Shown piece by piece: positions 9,362 to 19,913 of a stretch of 64,000 nucleotides of DNA (positions are counted from its first letter, which is position 1; every line of letters begins with the position of its first letter). The notes under the pieces are model-generated. The model ran no database searches, was not told where the DNA came from, and saw nothing but the letters and a program-made list of their open reading frames with translations. A program made the translations under genes and the position numbers. The stretch comes from Lysobacteraceae bacterium NML03-0222 (lineage in GTDB: Bacteria; Pseudomonadota; Gammaproteobacteria; Xanthomonadales; Xanthomonadaceae), in the NCBI GenBank assembly GCA_002798195.1, contig NWQM01000016.1:310001-374000 (forward strand), in the 5' to 3' direction.

Positions 9362-12300
9362 TTAAGCATCCGGCGGGGTCTTTTCCGCCATTTGTGACTT
9401 GCTCTGCACTTCCACCCTGGGGTTGTCCCAAGGGCCGGTCACGCGATAAGTCTTGGCGCCCACCTTGCTCAAGGGCTTATTCAGAACCGCATTGGCCACC
9501 GCACCCACCGCTACCCCCACCGGGCCTGCAGCAATCGCCCCCACGGCTGGCAGCAAGTTGCCGGTGCGCGGTTTGACTTCGATGGTCTGGTCGAACTGCC
9601 GAGCCGCAAGGTCGGCACTGCCGCTGATGTCAATGCGCGCCGCCGGCCCTTCGATGCTGAAGTGTTGCGCCCGCGCTCTGGCATTTGCGAACTGCACTTT
9701 GCCTTCAATCCGGTCAAAGGCAAGCCCCTTGTCGAAGAAGTCACGAAAATCCAGGGTCAGCCGCTGCGGCAATCGCGCCACGCTGAGCAGCCCCAGCACT
9801 CGTCCGGCACCTGGCTCAAGCTCCAGCAGTTGCCCATTTTCGACTACCAGGTTGATTTCACCTTGTAACCGGGCGGGAGAAAAATCGGCCGGTGCTCCCG
9901 GCCAGGCCAGTGTGAAATCCAGCTTGCCCGCACCGTGTTTCAGCTTGCTGGCAAGCCCCAGCGTTGAAAGTAGCGCGCCAAAATCCCGGCTTTGCAACTG
10001 CCCGGAAAACGCACTGCGCGACTGGCCGGCTTGCCCCTGCCAATCGCCGGCAAGCCGCAGGCTGTGCCCGGGATGCTCGATGCTGAGCGATTCCAGCCGC
10101 ATCCCGGTCGCGGTTCTGCGGCTTTGCAGAGTCAACTGCCCCAATGTGCCGTTTTGCAGGCGCAAATCATCCACGCGAATATCCAGCGGCGGGATTTTCG
10201 CCGGATTCAGGCTTTGCCCGATTGGCGAGGAATGTTCCGCTTCAGGTTGGGCAGCGCCAGCGCCGCCCCAATACAGGCGCGCAAAACGCCCCTGCAATGG
10301 CGCGCCATCGGCATCGGGCACGATAAGACTGCCAGATAGCTGCGCGCCTTCGACCATGACCCGGGTGGCTTTGGGCTGGCGCTGTACTTGCAGGCGGGTA
10401 TTGGCAAAACGCTGCCCCAGAAGCTGTAACTGTGCTGCCTGCATGTCCACACGCACCGGAGCGAGACTGCCGCTTGCCGGGCTGCCTTGACCGCCCAGCA
10501 AGCTGCCCCAGCCCAGCGCATCCACCATCGCCGCACGGCCATTGACCAGCAAGCCTTGCCGGGGCGCTGCGCCATCGGCCTTGTGACTGCCAAAAGTGGC
10601 GCGGATACCGAGCGCATCACCGTGGCTGCGCGCCACCAATCCAAGGCGCTCCCCCAATGCCACCTCCACATCGCCATCCTCCAGCGGCATCGGCAGGCGC
10701 ACGGTCAATGGCAATGCCTGCCCCGCCGGTTTTTGCAGGGGGCTGGGCAGATGGATGGCCATGCCCTGCAAATCGCTTTGCAGCACGATCTGGCTGGGTA
10801 CGGCGCTGCCGGCATCACTGCCTGCGGGCAGGGCAACGGCAATATTCCAGTGCGACTGGCCACGCAGATACGGCTGCAACCACTGCAACTGCGGCGCGCG
10901 GGCAAGCAATGTTTCCGCACTCAGACGCCCGCGCAGATTGGCCTCGAAGATATGGCCTGCATTTTCCACATGACTAGCCCCTGCACGCAGCGCCAGATGG
11001 CCGCGGTGACCTTCGTGCAGGACGGCCAGCTCATCGGCACGGAAGCCGCTCTGGTCGTAACGCGCCTTGCCGCGCACTTCAGAGAACGCAAGCTGCAATT
11101 CGCGCTCGCCCAATACCGCGCCATCGAGCATGACTTCGCCTTCAATGCGCGTGGCAGGCCCACCGACATAAAGCGGCTGCCTGAGGGCGAAACTGGCTGC
11201 CGTCTTGCCATGCGCCTCCACGCGCGCAAGCGTATCGGCCAGGGTTTTGTTCAGCGGGCTTTGTCGCAGCACGCCCAGGAAGTGGGCTGCATCGCCCTGG
11301 CCTTGTGCGTCGATTTCCAGCGTGCCGCCGGCAAAGCGCGCAATGCGGGCGCTGATTTTTTCCACGCGCACGCCGCCCAGAGCGCCACTGCCCTCCACCA
11401 GCATGCCATCGGCAATGAAGCTGGCCTTGAGCTTGCCGTTTTCAATCGGCGGCCAGTCATGCTGAAAGCGCAGTTGCGCGTTTTCGATGTCGGCCAGCGC
11501 CTCGAAACGGCCATTGTTGCGGTCGAACGGCCAGTCATCCAGGTCACCGCTGACCATTGCCCGGGCGTTTTTCAGCTGTCCGCCCACCAGCGCCATGTTC
11601 AGCCAGTCCACCGCCTGGCGCGGCATCAGATGGTGAATCCAGAATTTGCGTGCCACCGGTACTTGCGCATCGTCGATATTGGCGGCGATATCAATCCACG
11701 GCCGCGTGCCATCGTTCTGGAACCACATACCACCGCGCGCCCTGGCGCGATAGCCCTCACCTTGTATGTCCAGATAGCCGCTGCCAAAACGCAAGCCATT
11801 ACCTTCGCGCCACAGCGCCAGCGTGCCGCGCGCCCTGAGCGGATGCTTGATGCCAAAGCCGCGTGGCCAGTCGAACACCATCGGCGCATCGGCTGCCAGC
11901 TCCAGCATCAGCCCTTGGGCATCGCCGCGAATCTTGCCGCCAACACCGGACAAGCCTGGCGCATCGGCCACCGGCAAAAAACCCAGCGCCTGCGCATCAG
12001 CCTCCAGCCAGTTCAGCCGTCCCTCCTGTCCATAGGCCTTGATATTGCGCAGCGCCCCCTGCGGCCTTGCCCGCCCCAGCCAGTGCCGCAGCTGCGGCGA
12101 GAGCGCATCGGCAAGACTGGCCACACCCAGCACGCTATCCACGGGCAGATGCGGCACCTGTATCCGCCACTGGCCGTTTTTGTGCTCGGCGCGGATACCG
12201 TCCATGCGCATCACATGGCCTGATTGCTGAAGGCGCAACCGCGGCACATGCAAACGCCAGTCCTCCCCCTCGCGGGCAAAATGCAGGCGTTGCTGGAATT

Positions 12301-13174
12301 GCTTGAAAACCCGCTCGTGGGTGCCGCCCGGTACCGGGTGCTGCGCACGCAGATGCAGGTTTTCAAGCTCGGCCACAGTCGTGACCGAGCGCACTTGATG
12401 GTCGGCAAGCGCAAGCCAGGCCTGTAGCTGTCCCTGACCAGCATGCACTACCACGCCCTGCCAGTTGAGCCATTGCGACCAGGCAGCCAAATCCAGCTTG
12501 CGGGCAGCGACATGGAACACGCCGTCGCCGGTTTCACGATCAAAATCCAGTGCTGCATTGAGCGGACTTGCCGCTTCATCGGCCCAGGCGCGGATGCCTG
12601 CCCGCAAGCGTTTTTGCTGCGCCTGCAAGCGCACATCCACACGCGGGATGATGATGGCTGTGGCCGCACTTTGGGGCACAACGCGCAGCCGCCCACGTAT
12701 CACCTGCAATTCGCCCAGCGCCTGCAAATCATCCAGTGCATCGCCCCGGGCTTGCCGCGCTCCGGGCAGGCCATGCACCTGCCAACGGCCATCTTCGGCT
12801 TGCGCCAGCGTCAATTCCAGCCCATGCAGACGCAACTCGGTCAGGCGCCGTCCCGGCAGCCAACCGCCATAGACCGCCACCAGCAGCTCGGCGTGTTCGA
12901 CGCCAAGCACGTTATCAGTCTTGCCAAGGCCAAGCCCGGACATCTGTAGCAATGGCCCGCGCCGTGTCCAGCCGGCCTTCAAGTCTGAAAAATGCACTGG
13001 TTGCCCGGCTTTCTGGCTGAGCCACGCCGCCACCCGTGCCGGGTTTGCCTCCAGCCAGCGCAGCCCCTGCTGAGCGGCCAGATAGGCCAGCGCCAGCAGC
13101 AATACCAGTACCGCAAAGCTGTACCAGAGTGATTTGCCGGCAACCCGGAAGCTGCGCCGCAGCACATCAGGCAT
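9362..13174 (-). CDS. yhdP: YhdP family AsmA-like envelope lipid transport protein
   Basis: A 1270-residue protein with one N-terminal membrane helix ([20 protein letters not shown], about residues 15-34) and a very long periplasmic region. The C-terminal AsmA-like region contains [37 protein letters not shown]. YhdP, TamB and YdbH are large AsmA-like bridges that move phospholipid from inner to outer membrane. The end, [31 protein letters not shown], matches the family C-terminus, so the gene is full length. It sits between rng and tldD. Only about 45 bp separate its stop from the tldD start. Confidence 0.93.
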   Translation of the reverse strand: MPDVLRRSFRVAGKSLWYSFAVLVLLLALAYLAAQQGLRWLEANPARVAAWLSQKAGQPVHFSDLKAGWTRRGPLLQMSGLGLGKTDNVLGVEHAELLVAVYGGWLPGRRLTELRLHGLELTLAQAEDGRWQVHGLPGARQARGDALDDLQALGELQVIRGRLRVVPQSAATAIIIPRVDVRLQAQQKRLRAGIRAWADEAASPLNAALDFDRETGDGVFHVAARKLDLAAWSQWLNWQGVVVHAGQGQLQAWLALADHQVRSVTTVAELENLHLRAQHPVPGGTHERVFKQFQQRLHFAREGEDWRLHVPRLRLQQSGHVMRMDGIRAEHKNGQWRIQVPHLPVDSVLGVASLADALSPQLRHWLGRARPQGALRNIKAYGQEGRLNWLEADAQALGFLPVADAPGLSGVGGKIRGDAQGLMLELAADAPMVFDWPRGFGIKHPLRARGTLALWREGNGLRFGSGYLDIQGEGYRARARGGMWFQNDGTRPWIDIAANIDDAQVPVARKFWIHHLMPRQAVDWLNMALVGGQLKNARAMVSGDLDDWPFDRNNGRFEALADIENAQLRFQHDWPPIENGKLKASFIADGMLVEGSGALGGVRVEKISARIARFAGGTLEIDAQGQGDAAHFLGVLRQSPLNKTLADTLARVEAHGKTAASFALRQPLYVGGPATRIEGEVMLDGAVLGERELQLAFSEVRGKARYDQSGFRADELAVLHEGHRGHLALRAGASHVENAGHIFEANLRGRLSAETLLARAPQLQWLQPYLRGQSHWNIAVALPAGSDAGSAVPSQIVLQSDLQGMAIHLPSPLQKPAGQALPLTVRLPMPLEDGDVEVALGERLGLVARSHGDALGIRATFGSHKADGAAPRQGLLVNGRAAMVDALGWGSLLGGQGSPASGSLAPVRVDMQAAQLQLLGQRFANTRLQVQRQPKATRVMVEGAQLSGSLIVPDADGAPLQGRFARLYWGGAGAAQPEAEHSSPIGQSLNPAKIPPLDIRVDDLRLQNGTLGQLTLQSRRTATGMRLESLSIEHPGHSLRLAGDWQGQAGQSRSAFSGQLQSRDFGALLSTLGLASKLKHGAGKLDFTLAWPGAPADFSPARLQGEINLVVENGQLLELEPGAGRVLGLLSVARLPQRLTLDFRDFFDKGLAFDRIEGKVQFANARARAQHFSIEGPAARIDISGSADLAARQFDQTIEVKPRTGNLLPAVGAIAAGPVGVAVGAVANAVLNKPLSKVGAKTYRVTGPWDNPRVEVQSKSQMAEKTPPDA

Positions 13175-13194
13175 CAGCCGACACTCCTGAGTGC

Positions 13195-13218
13195 TTTTGC
13201 TTTTGCTTTTGCTTTTGC
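13195..13218 (+). repeat. Tandem hexamer (TTTTGC)4 microsatellite
   Basis: Four perfect TTTTGC units followed by a degenerate fifth (TTTTGA), located directly upstream of yhdP and abutting repeat copy 2. The other repeat copy at 7442 starts with a single TTTTGC. The unit number could vary by slippage. Confidence 0.85.
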
Positions 13219-13436
13219 TTTTGACTTTCCGCCCTGTTCAGGCGTGCCGAGTACCGGAGCGACAAATGGAAACAAGGCAGGGCATGTTTGAGCGCAGCGA
13301 GTTTGCCCTGCCGCCATTTGGCGTGAGGAGCGCAGGGAACCCCGCGCAGCGGGGCGCGTCTGCCAGGGCAGCTTCTTTGCCCACTTTCTTTTGAAAAAAA
13401 GTGGGTGCGCTGCCGGGCGCAATCCCGGCCTTGAAA
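13219..13436 (+). repeat. Dispersed multi-hairpin intergenic repeat, copy 2
   Basis: Second copy of the repeat at 7442-7669, same orientation, about 218 bp. Stems: GGCAGGGCA/TGCCCTGCC (13276-13284/13304-13312), CCCCG-cgcag-CGGGG (13340-13354), CCCACTTT/AAAGTGGG (13380-13387/13398-13405), GCCGGG-cgcaat-CCCGGC (13412-13429). The second stem has two compensatory pair changes relative to copy 1. It lies between the yhdP start and the rng stop, both read on the other strand. Confidence 0.8.
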
Positions 13437-13446
13437 AAAACTTTCC

Positions 13447-14961
13447 CTACAGCAACACCACATCGTATTGCTCCTGCTGATACTGCTCATCGGCCTGAAA
13501 GCGGATGCTCTTGCCCAGAAATTCCTCAAGCTCGGCCACCGCCACCGACTCCTCCTCGGTAATGCGGGTGACGATGCCGGGCGATGCAATCACCAACAGC
13601 CCCTCGGCATCGAACTGCCGCACCGCGCGGGTGATTTCGCGGAAGATTTCATAGGTAACGGTTTCGGCGGTTTTGACCGTACCGCGTCCGCCACATTGTC
13701 CGCAGGTTTCCGATAGCTGCCGCTCCAGGCTTTCCACCGTGCGCTTGCGCGTCATTTCCACCAGTCCCAATGGCGAGAAGTCATACACCGTGGTCTTGGC
13801 ATGATCCTTGGCCAAGGATTTTTCCAGCGTGCGCAGCACCTGACGACGATGCTCGGCATCATGCATGTCGATGAAATCGATGATGATGATGCCGCCCAGA
13901 TTGCGCAACCTGAGCTGCCGCGCCAGCGCCTGTGCCGCTTCCAAGTTGGTGCGGTACACGGTTTCTTCCAGCGTGCGCTGCCCGAGGAAACTGCCGGTAT
14001 TGACATCCACCGTGGTCATCGCCTCGGTTTGGTCAATGACCAGATAGCCACCGGACTTGAGCGGCACCTGCTTTTGCAATGCGCGCTGGATTTCATCCTC
14101 CACGCCATACAGGTCGAAAATCGGCCGCGAACCGCTGTAATGCTCGACCTTGTCAGCCAGGCTATTGCCCTCTTCGGGCTGGCCGGGCATGTATTGGGCG
14201 GCAAATGCGCGCAGTTTTTCAAAGGTTTCGCACGAGTCCACCCGCACTTTTTCCACATCGCGGCGGATCAGGTCACGCACTGCGCGCAGCGGCAGGGTCA
14301 GGTCTTCGTAAATGCAGGTGCCGACTTTCGATTCGCGCGAGCGCTGCTCAATCAACGCCCAGGCGCGGCTGAGATAAGCAATATCCTCGGCCAGTGCTTC
14401 CGGGGGCGCGCCTTCGGCATTGGTGCGCACGATATAGCCTGCCGCCGCGGGCAGCGACAGTTCGGCAACCTGCGATTTGAGTCGCGCCCGCTCGGCCTCG
14501 TCCTCGATGCGCGCCGACACGCCAATCACCCTGGACTGCGGCAGCAACACCAAATAACGCGAGGGAATGCTGATTTGCGTGGTCAGCCGCGCGCCTTTGC
14601 TGCCAATCGGGTCTTTCAGCACCTGCACCACGATGTCCTGACCTTCGCGCAACAGCTCGCTGATCGGACGCACCTGGGTGGTTGGCATATCGCCTGCTTC
14701 CACCGTCTGCCCGTCATTGCCCACCGCCACGCTGGGACGATGAATATCATTGGCATGCAAAAACGCCGCGCGCTCAAGGCCGATGTCCACGAAGGCCGCC
14801 TGCATGCCCGGCATCACCCGCTGCACCTTGCCCTTGTAGATATTGCCGACCACGCCGCGATGACCGCCGCGCTCGATGTGCAGCTCCTGCAACATGCCGT
14901 TTTCCACCACCGCCACACGGGTTTCGCGCGGAGTGACATTGACCAGGATTTCCTCACTCAT
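13447..14961 (-). CDS. rng: Ribonuclease G
   Basis: A 504-residue RNase E/G family endoribonuclease, length close to E. coli RNase G (489). The N-terminal S1 RNA-binding domain (about 35-130) includes [24 protein letters not shown] residues with [18 protein letters not shown]. The catalytic DNase I-like domain holds [21 protein letters not shown] with the Mg2+-binding aspartates, and the Zn-link dimer motif CGQCGGRG follows. It trims 16S rRNA 5' ends and degrades mRNAs. It overlaps the upstream maf gene by four bases (ATGA), showing an operon. Confidence 0.96.
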   Translation of the reverse strand: MSEEILVNVTPRETRVAVVENGMLQELHIERGGHRGVVGNIYKGKVQRVMPGMQAAFVDIGLERAAFLHANDIHRPSVAVGNDGQTVEAGDMPTTQVRPISELLREGQDIVVQVLKDPIGSKGARLTTQISIPSRYLVLLPQSRVIGVSARIEDEAERARLKSQVAELSLPAAAGYIVRTNAEGAPPEALAEDIAYLSRAWALIEQRSRESKVGTCIYEDLTLPLRAVRDLIRRDVEKVRVDSCETFEKLRAFAAQYMPGQPEEGNSLADKVEHYSGSRPIFDLYGVEDEIQRALQKQVPLKSGGYLVIDQTEAMTTVDVNTGSFLGQRTLEETVYRTNLEAAQALARQLRLRNLGGIIIIDFIDMHDAEHRRQVLRTLEKSLAKDHAKTTVYDFSPLGLVEMTRKRTVESLERQLSETCGQCGGRGTVKTAETVTYEIFREITRAVRQFDAEGLLVIASPGIVTRITEEESVAVAELEEFLGKSIRFQADEQYQQEQYDVVLL

Positions 14962-15530
14962 GCCAGCATCCCGGCTTGCCGCAGCAAGGTGGCGGTTTCA
15001 TGCAGGGGCAGCCCCATCACTCCGGAGTAGCTACCGCAAAGCCGGGAAACAAAGGCCTCAGCCATGCCCTGAATGGCATAGCCCCCAGCCTTGCCCTGCC
15101 ATTCACCACTGGCCACATAAGCGGCTATCTGCGCCTCGGCAAGTGCGGCAAAAGTGACTTTCGAAACCGACTCCGCACTCATGTGTGCCTTCGCGGAAAC
15201 CAGCCAAAGCGTGGTCACCACCTGATGGCTACACCCGGCCAAACGCGCCAGCATCGCCGCAGCGTCAGCCGCATCGACCGGCTTGCCAAACACCTCATCG
15301 CCCAGAATCACCTCGGTATCGGCGGCCAGCACCCAGGCATCCGGCGTGCCCGCCAACTGCGCCAACCCGGCCTCGGCCTTTTGCCGCGCCACGCGCGCCA
15401 CATAATCGCGCGGGCTTTCGGTGTTGGCCCGAATTTCGGGAATATCCAAATCCAGCGTGGCAAAGGCCACGCCAAGGCGCGCCAGAAGTTCCGAGCGACG
15501 CGGAGAGCGGGAGGCAAGATAGAGCGACAT
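14958..15530 (-). CDS. maf: Maf family nucleoside triphosphate pyrophosphatase (YhdE type)
   Basis: A 190-residue Maf protein. The signature [14 protein letters not shown] lies at the N-terminus, with the conserved [20 protein letters not shown] and a C-terminal [26 protein letters not shown]. Maf enzymes hydrolyse dTTP/UTP and modified nucleotides to monophosphates. The start at 15530 ([12 protein letters not shown]) fits the family; an in-frame start at 15596 would add 22 non-homologous residues. It overlaps rng, the usual maf-rng pair. Confidence 0.93.
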   Translation of the reverse strand: MSLYLASRSPRRSELLARLGVAFATLDLDIPEIRANTESPRDYVARVARQKAEAGLAQLAGTPDAWVLAADTEVILGDEVFGKPVDAADAAAMLARLAGCSHQVVTTLWLVSAKAHMSAESVSKVTFAALAEAQIAAYVASGEWQGKAGGYAIQGMAEAFVSRLCGSYSGVMGLPLHETATLLRQAGMLA

Positions 15531-15631
15531 GCAGCCAGGATAACCCGAGCAGAGCGGATACAGGCGCTTTGATTTAACCCCGTTATGCTCAGCCATGCGT
15601 TCAATGCCTTACCACCCCACAGGAGCTGACC

Positions 15632-16369
15632 ATGCACCTTCGCCCCACCCTGCTTGCCCTATACCTTGCCCTTGCCACGCCGATGACATTTGCCAACCCC
15701 TCCAGCGCCGCATCCACACCCGTCAGCCAGCAAGGCACCTTGCTTGCCATCGAGGCCGAAGGCCATGTGCAGCGCGTCGCCGATATTGCCCGCATCAGTA
15801 CCGGTGTCAGCACACAAGCTGCCGATACGCAAAGCGCCATGCGCCAAAACGCCGAGGAAATGCGCAAAGTGCTTGATGCGCTGAAGCAAGCCGGCATTGC
15901 CGAGCGTGACATCCAGACCAGCGGCATCAGTCTTAGCCCGCAATATCGCTACAGCGAAAACCAACCGCCGCGTGTCACCGGCTTTCAAGCCAATAACCGC
16001 GTGCAAGTGAAAGTGCGCGAGCTGGAAAAGCTGGGCAGCATCATGGACATTCTGGTGCGCGCCGGCGCCAACGAGCTGCATGGCCCGGCATTCGAGCTGG
16101 ACAAGCCCGAAGCCGCCCGCGATGAAGCTCGCAGCCGCGCCCTGACCGAAGCCCGCCGTCGCGCTGAGCGCTATGCCAGTGAATTGGGGCTGAAAGTCCG
16201 GCGCATTGTCAGCATCGACGAAGGCCAGCAACTGGCCGGAATGCCCGCCCCGATGATGATGAGCGCCCGTTCCGCCAAGGCCGAAGCTTTTGATGCCAGC
16301 ACCCCCGTGGCCGTGGGCGAAAACGACATCCGCGTACGCCTTACCGTGGTATTCGAGCTGGGTCAGTAA
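15632..16369 (+). CDS. SIMPL domain (DUF541) periplasmic protein
   Basis: A 245-residue exported protein. A signal peptide (MHLRPTLLALYLALATPMTFA) is followed by the SIMPL/DUF541 fold: EAEGHVQRVADIARISTGV, then IAERDIQTSGISLSPQYRY, the Phe/Asn stretch VTGFQANNRVQVKVRELEKLGSIMD, and AEARRRAERYASELGLKV. The family occurs in outer-membrane or periplasmic proteins (YggE in E. coli, linked to oxidative stress) but its molecular role is not settled. It is divergent from maf with an AGGAG at 15619-15623 upstream of the start. Confidence 0.9.
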   Translation: MHLRPTLLALYLALATPMTFANPSSAASTPVSQQGTLLAIEAEGHVQRVADIARISTGVSTQAADTQSAMRQNAEEMRKVLDALKQAGIAERDIQTSGISLSPQYRYSENQPPRVTGFQANNRVQVKVRELEKLGSIMDILVRAGANELHGPAFELDKPEAARDEARSRALTEARRRAERYASELGLKVRRIVSIDEGQQLAGMPAPMMMSARSAKAEAFDASTPVAVGENDIRVRLTVVFELGQ

Positions 16370-16393
16370 GCGAAAACACACCCTCACAAACAG

Positions 16394-16424
16394 AAACGGC
16401 CTTCTTGATGAAGGCCGTTTTCTA
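16394..16424. terminator. Bidirectional terminator between the SIMPL gene and a small membrane gene
   Basis: Inverted repeat AAACGGCCTTC-ttgat-GAAGGCCGTTT followed by TCT, between two convergent genes. Confidence 0.88.
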
Positions 16425-16438
16425 TCATTGGCGCGCTG

Positions 16439-16654
16439 TCAAATTCGCGGGAAGTCCTTGAAAAGCACGATATTGGCTGCCAGCAGGATAGCCAGCGCCA
16501 ACCACCAGAGGGCAACACCCGGTGCATACAGATAGCGTTGCGCACGCCAAAGAGGCACCGTGACCCAAAACGAAACACCGGGCTTGCGAAAGAAAGCAGA
16601 ACCGGCCAATCCGGTCAAAACACCCAATATCGTCAAGATGACGGCAAGCGCCAT
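16439..16654 (-). CDS. Small two-helix membrane protein of unknown function
   Basis: A 71-residue protein with two hydrophobic helices: MALAVILTILGVLTGLAGSA and, near the end, LWWLALAILLAANIVLF. The start at 16654 is preceded by GGAG seven bases upstream; an in-frame ATG at 16684 has no such site. It ends against a shared terminator and so looks like an independent small gene. It is not recognised as a named family. It diverges from the carbonic anhydrase gene across about 85 bp. Confidence 0.6.
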   Translation of the reverse strand: MALAVILTILGVLTGLAGSAFFRKPGVSFWVTVPLWRAQRYLYAPGVALWWLALAILLAANIVLFKDFPRI

Positions 16655-16738
16655 GAGTTTCTCCAGAAAGTCTGTGCCAAGCACAATCCATCATAGCCAA
16701 ATCACACAATTTCCGCTTTTCTGCCCGACAATGTATTG

Positions 16739-17401
16739 ATGAGCACACATATCGACCATTTGCTGGAAAACAACCGCCTTTGGGCCGAACGCATCCAGAG
16801 CGAAGACCCCGGCTTTTTCCAGCGGCTTTCCACCCAGCAAACCCCGGAGTATCTATGGATAGGCTGCTCCGACTCGCGGGTGCCGGCCAACCAGGTCATC
16901 GGCCTTGCGCCGGGCGAAGTGTTCGTGCACCGCAATATCGCCAATGTGGTGGTGCATACCGACCTCAATTGTCTTTCCGTCATCCAGTACGCGGTGGATG
17001 TGCTCCGGGTGAAGCATATTCTGGTGGTTGGCCATTACGGCTGCGGCGGGGTGCTGGCATCGCTTGAGAAAGCGCGGATTGGCCTTGCCGACAACTGGAT
17101 TCGCCATGTCGATGATGTTGCCGCCAGGCATCTGGAAATCCTCTCGCCGCTGTGCAAGGAATTGGCGCATGACCGGTTGTGCGAGCTCAATGCCCTGGAG
17201 CAGGCAGTCAATGTCTGTCGCTCCACCATCATCCGCGATGCCTGGAGCCGTGGGCAGTCAATCGCGGTACATGCCTGGGTTTATAGTCTGCGCGATGGTC
17301 GAGCCCATGACTTGGGGCTTGCCGCCACCTCCACGCAGGATCTTGAGGCGCGCTACCAAGAGGCGCTTGCCCGTATCCGGGTGGATATGGAAGACCGATA
17401 A
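16739..17401 (+). CDS. can: Beta-class carbonic anhydrase
   Basis: A 220-residue beta-carbonic anhydrase, interconverting CO2 and bicarbonate in the cytoplasm. Zinc ligands are all visible: the Cys-Asp-Arg triad in WIGCSDSRVPANQ (about 41-50), and the His and Cys in VGHYGCGGV (about 98-106). The tail QSIAVHAWVYSLRDGRAHDLGL is typical of the Can type. The ATG at 16739 was chosen over an adjacent TTG at 16736. Full length for the family. Confidence 0.95.
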   Translation: MSTHIDHLLENNRLWAERIQSEDPGFFQRLSTQQTPEYLWIGCSDSRVPANQVIGLAPGEVFVHRNIANVVVHTDLNCLSVIQYAVDVLRVKHILVVGHYGCGGVLASLEKARIGLADNWIRHVDDVAARHLEILSPLCKELAHDRLCELNALEQAVNVCRSTIIRDAWSRGQSIAVHAWVYSLRDGRAHDLGLAATSTQDLEARYQEALARIRVDMEDR

Positions 17402-17449
17402 GCCCAAGCCATATTGCCTGCACGCCTTCTGCCCCTACCAGGACGCAAG

Positions 17450-18073
17450 ATGAAAGCCAAGACCATTGCCCTGCTAATGTGCCTCATCACCTGCCCGGCA
17501 GCTGCTTGTGCCAGTGACAGTCCGGCCACGGATAATCCGGCGCTGGCAGCGCTGTTTGCGCAAGATCAGGCCGACCGCAATCAGGACAATATCGACTGGC
17601 AGGCGCTCAGCCAGCGCGATGCCGAACGCCGTACACAGCTCAAACGCATGTTGCAACAAGGGCAGCTGCGCACGGCCAATGATTATCGTCATGCGGCCTT
17701 CATCCAACAGCATGGCGATACCCCGGAGGACTATCGCTTGGCGCATGCATTGGCGACCCTGGCAATGACACTCGAAGACAGTGCGCAAAACCGCTGGATA
17801 GTCGCTGCAAGCTGGGATCGCCTGTTGATGTCGCATACCGAGCCGCAGTGGTATGGCACACAGATGCGTGGCGATGCCGATGGCATGTATTTGTTTCCGG
17901 TCAATCCAACGGCACTGGATGAATCACGGCGCAAGCACATGAGTGGTCATAGTCTTGCCGAACACAGGCAAAAACTGGAAACCATGGCAAAGCAAATCGG
18001 GCAAAAACTGCGTGACCCCGCCCCTACGATTGAACAGCTGCGCGCCCGGCAGCATGACGAAAGTGAAAACTGA
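17450..18073 (+). CDS. Exported protein, possibly DUF6624-like, upstream of the kynurenine genes
   Basis: A 207-residue protein with a signal peptide ([21 protein letters not shown]) and a mature part that is helical and rich in Asp/Gln. The segment [34 protein letters not shown] followed by [14 protein letters not shown] and EPQWYGTQM resembles the DUF6624 pattern, where a conserved W and a YGTQ-like motif occur; this is a resemblance by eye. The stop overlaps the start of the dioxygenase gene (TGATG), so the gene is coupled to the kynurenine operon although nothing in it suggests a catalytic role in that pathway. Confidence 0.6.
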   Translation: MKAKTIALLMCLITCPAAACASDSPATDNPALAALFAQDQADRNQDNIDWQALSQRDAERRTQLKRMLQQGQLRTANDYRHAAFIQQHGDTPEDYRLAHALATLAMTLEDSAQNRWIVAASWDRLLMSHTEPQWYGTQMRGDADGMYLFPVNPTALDESRRKHMSGHSLAEHRQKLETMAKQIGQKLRDPAPTIEQLRARQHDESEN

Positions 18074-18621
18074 TGCTGCCTGCCGCTTTCAATCTGCAAG
18101 CCTGGATCGATGAGCACCGCCATCTTTTGAAGCCGCCGGTGGGCAACAAGTGCATTGTGCAAGAGGACTTCATCGTGATGATTGTTGGCGGCCCCAATGC
18201 CCGCACCGACTATCACTGGGAGGAAGGCCCGGAGTGGTTCTACCAGCTCGAGGGCGAGATGGTGCTAAAGGTTCAGGACGAGGGCGTGGCGCGTGATATT
18301 CCCATCCGCGCCGGTGAAGTGTTCTATTTGCCGCCGCGTGTCCCCCATTCACCGCAGCGCATGGAAAACTCGGTCGGTCTTGTCATCGAGCGCCGCCGTC
18401 TGCCACATGAGAACGATGCGCTGATGTGGTTCTGCCAGCACTGCAACCACAAGCTGTACGAAGAATTTTTCCACCTGAGAGATATCGAGCAGGATTTCTT
18501 CCGGGTATTTGAAACTTTTTATCGCAGTACCCGGCTGCGTACCTGTACCCAGTGCGGCACACTCAACCCGCGCCCGGCGCGTTACGAAGCGCCGCCGGAT
18601 TCACCTGCCGACATCACCTGA
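18073..18621 (+). CDS. nbaC: 3-hydroxyanthranilate 3,4-dioxygenase
   Basis: A 182-residue cupin enzyme that opens the ring of 3-hydroxyanthranilate with O2 to give the precursor of quinolinate in NAD synthesis from tryptophan. The Fe(II) ligands are visible in [19 protein letters not shown] (His and Glu) and [10 protein letters not shown] (His). The C-terminal rubredoxin-like Zn site of bacterial forms is present as WFCQHCNHK and [11 protein letters not shown]. It is followed by kynureninase and kynurenine monooxygenase, which supports the pathway assignment. Confidence 0.96.
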   Translation: MLPAAFNLQAWIDEHRHLLKPPVGNKCIVQEDFIVMIVGGPNARTDYHWEEGPEWFYQLEGEMVLKVQDEGVARDIPIRAGEVFYLPPRVPHSPQRMENSVGLVIERRRLPHENDALMWFCQHCNHKLYEEFFHLRDIEQDFFRVFETFYRSTRLRTCTQCGTLNPRPARYEAPPDSPADIT

Positions 18622-18635
18622 TATTGGAGTGCCTC

Positions 18636-19913
18636 ATGAACACCGATCTCCACGCCCACGACTATGCCGCCGCACAAGATGCCACCTGCGCGCTGCGGCA
18701 TTTCCGTGACGAGTTTTTGCTGCCGCAACATGAAGGCCAGGCGCAGGCTTATTTTGTCGGCAACTCGCTGGGGCTGCAGCCCAAGGCGGCGCGCACGCAT
18801 GTGGAAGAAGTGCTGCACAAATGGGCAAGCGAAGCGGTAGAGGGGCATTTCAACGGTAGCGGGCAATGGATGCGCTATCACGAACTGGTGCGTGATGGGC
18901 TGGCAGAAATCGTCGGCGCCAAGCCTTCGGAAGTGGTGGCGATGAATTCGCTGACTGCAAACCTGCATCTGATGATGGCGAGCTTCTATACCCCCACACC
19001 TGAGCGCAATGCCATCCTGATTGAAAAGGGGAGCTTTCCTTCCGACCGCTATGCGGTGGAATCGCAAATCCGCTTCCATGGCTTTTCACCCGATACTTGC
19101 CTGATTGAAGTCGAGCCTGACCTGCCCGGCCATCTGTTCTCGGCCGAGGCCATCGAAAATGCCATCCGCGAACAAGGCGCGCGCCTGGCGCTGGTGCTCT
19201 GGCCCGGGGTGCAGTACCTGACCGGGCAAGCCTTCGACTTGCCGCGTATCGCCGCGCTCGCCCATGATGTCGGCGCACAAGTGGGCTTTGACTTGGCGCA
19301 TGCGGTCGGCAATCTGTCACTGGGCTTGCATGAGAGTGATGCCGACTTCGCGGTCTGGTGTCATTACAAATATCTGAATTCAGGCCCGGGAGCGGTGGCC
19401 GGCTGCTTTGTGCATGAACGCCATGCACGCACCGAGCGCCCGCGTCTGGCGGGCTGGTGGGGCAATGACCCGGCGACCCGCTTCCTGATGGCGCCGGACT
19501 TCAACCCGTCGGTGGGTGCCGAGGGCTGGATGCTCTCCAACCCGCCGGTATTGGCGCTGGCGCCGCTGCGTGCGGCCCTCGAGCAATTCCAGCGCGCCGG
19601 GATGTCGGCACTGCGGCAGAAATCACGCCAACTGACCGGCTATCTTGAAGCCCTGATTGATGCGCATCTGGCCGATGCCATCGAGATTCTCACCCCGCGC
19701 GATGAAGCCCAGCGAGGCGCGCAGCTATCGCTGCGGGTCAAGGCCGGGCGCGATGCCGGACGCAGCCTGTTTGCCTATCTGCAAGCGCACGGTGTGCTGG
19801 GTGACTGGCGCGAGCCGGATGTGATCCGTATCTCGCCAGCGCCGCTGTACAACACCCACCAGGACGTGCTGCGCTTTGCACAAACCACCCGGGAGTGGAT
19901 GGATGGGCAGTGA
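18636..19913 (+). CDS. kynU: Kynureninase
   Basis: A 425-residue PLP enzyme cleaving 3-hydroxykynurenine to 3-hydroxyanthranilate and alanine. Visible are YFVGNSLGLQPKAA at the N-terminus, VVAMNSLTANLHLMMASFY, GFDLAHAVGNLSLGLHE carrying the PLP-contacting Asp, and VWCHYKYLNSGPGAVAG with the PLP-binding lysine. The ATG at 18636 lies after a GGAG; an in-frame start at 18552 overlaps the dioxygenase. The last 11 bp overlap the monooxygenase gene. Confidence 0.97.
   Translation: MNTDLHAHDYAAAQDATCALRHFRDEFLLPQHEGQAQAYFVGNSLGLQPKAARTHVEEVLHKWASEAVEGHFNGSGQWMRYHELVRDGLAEIVGAKPSEVVAMNSLTANLHLMMASFYTPTPERNAILIEKGSFPSDRYAVESQIRFHGFSPDTCLIEVEPDLPGHLFSAEAIENAIREQGARLALVLWPGVQYLTGQAFDLPRIAALAHDVGAQVGFDLAHAVGNLSLGLHESDADFAVWCHYKYLNSGPGAVAGCFVHERHARTERPRLAGWWGNDPATRFLMAPDFNPSVGAEGWMLSNPPVLALAPLRAALEQFQRAGMSALRQKSRQLTGYLEALIDAHLADAIEILTPRDEAQRGAQLSLRVKAGRDAGRSLFAYLQAHGVLGDWREPDVIRISPAPLYNTHQDVLRFAQTTREWMDGQ

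Noticed and set aside
10487..12223. 578-residue open frame opposite yhdP
   Set aside because: Antisense shadow of a well-supported family gene; no domain and no ribosome site. The same reasoning removes 3748-4962, 7990-9576, 13801-15030, 49913-51595, 58004-58996 and 59030-60109.
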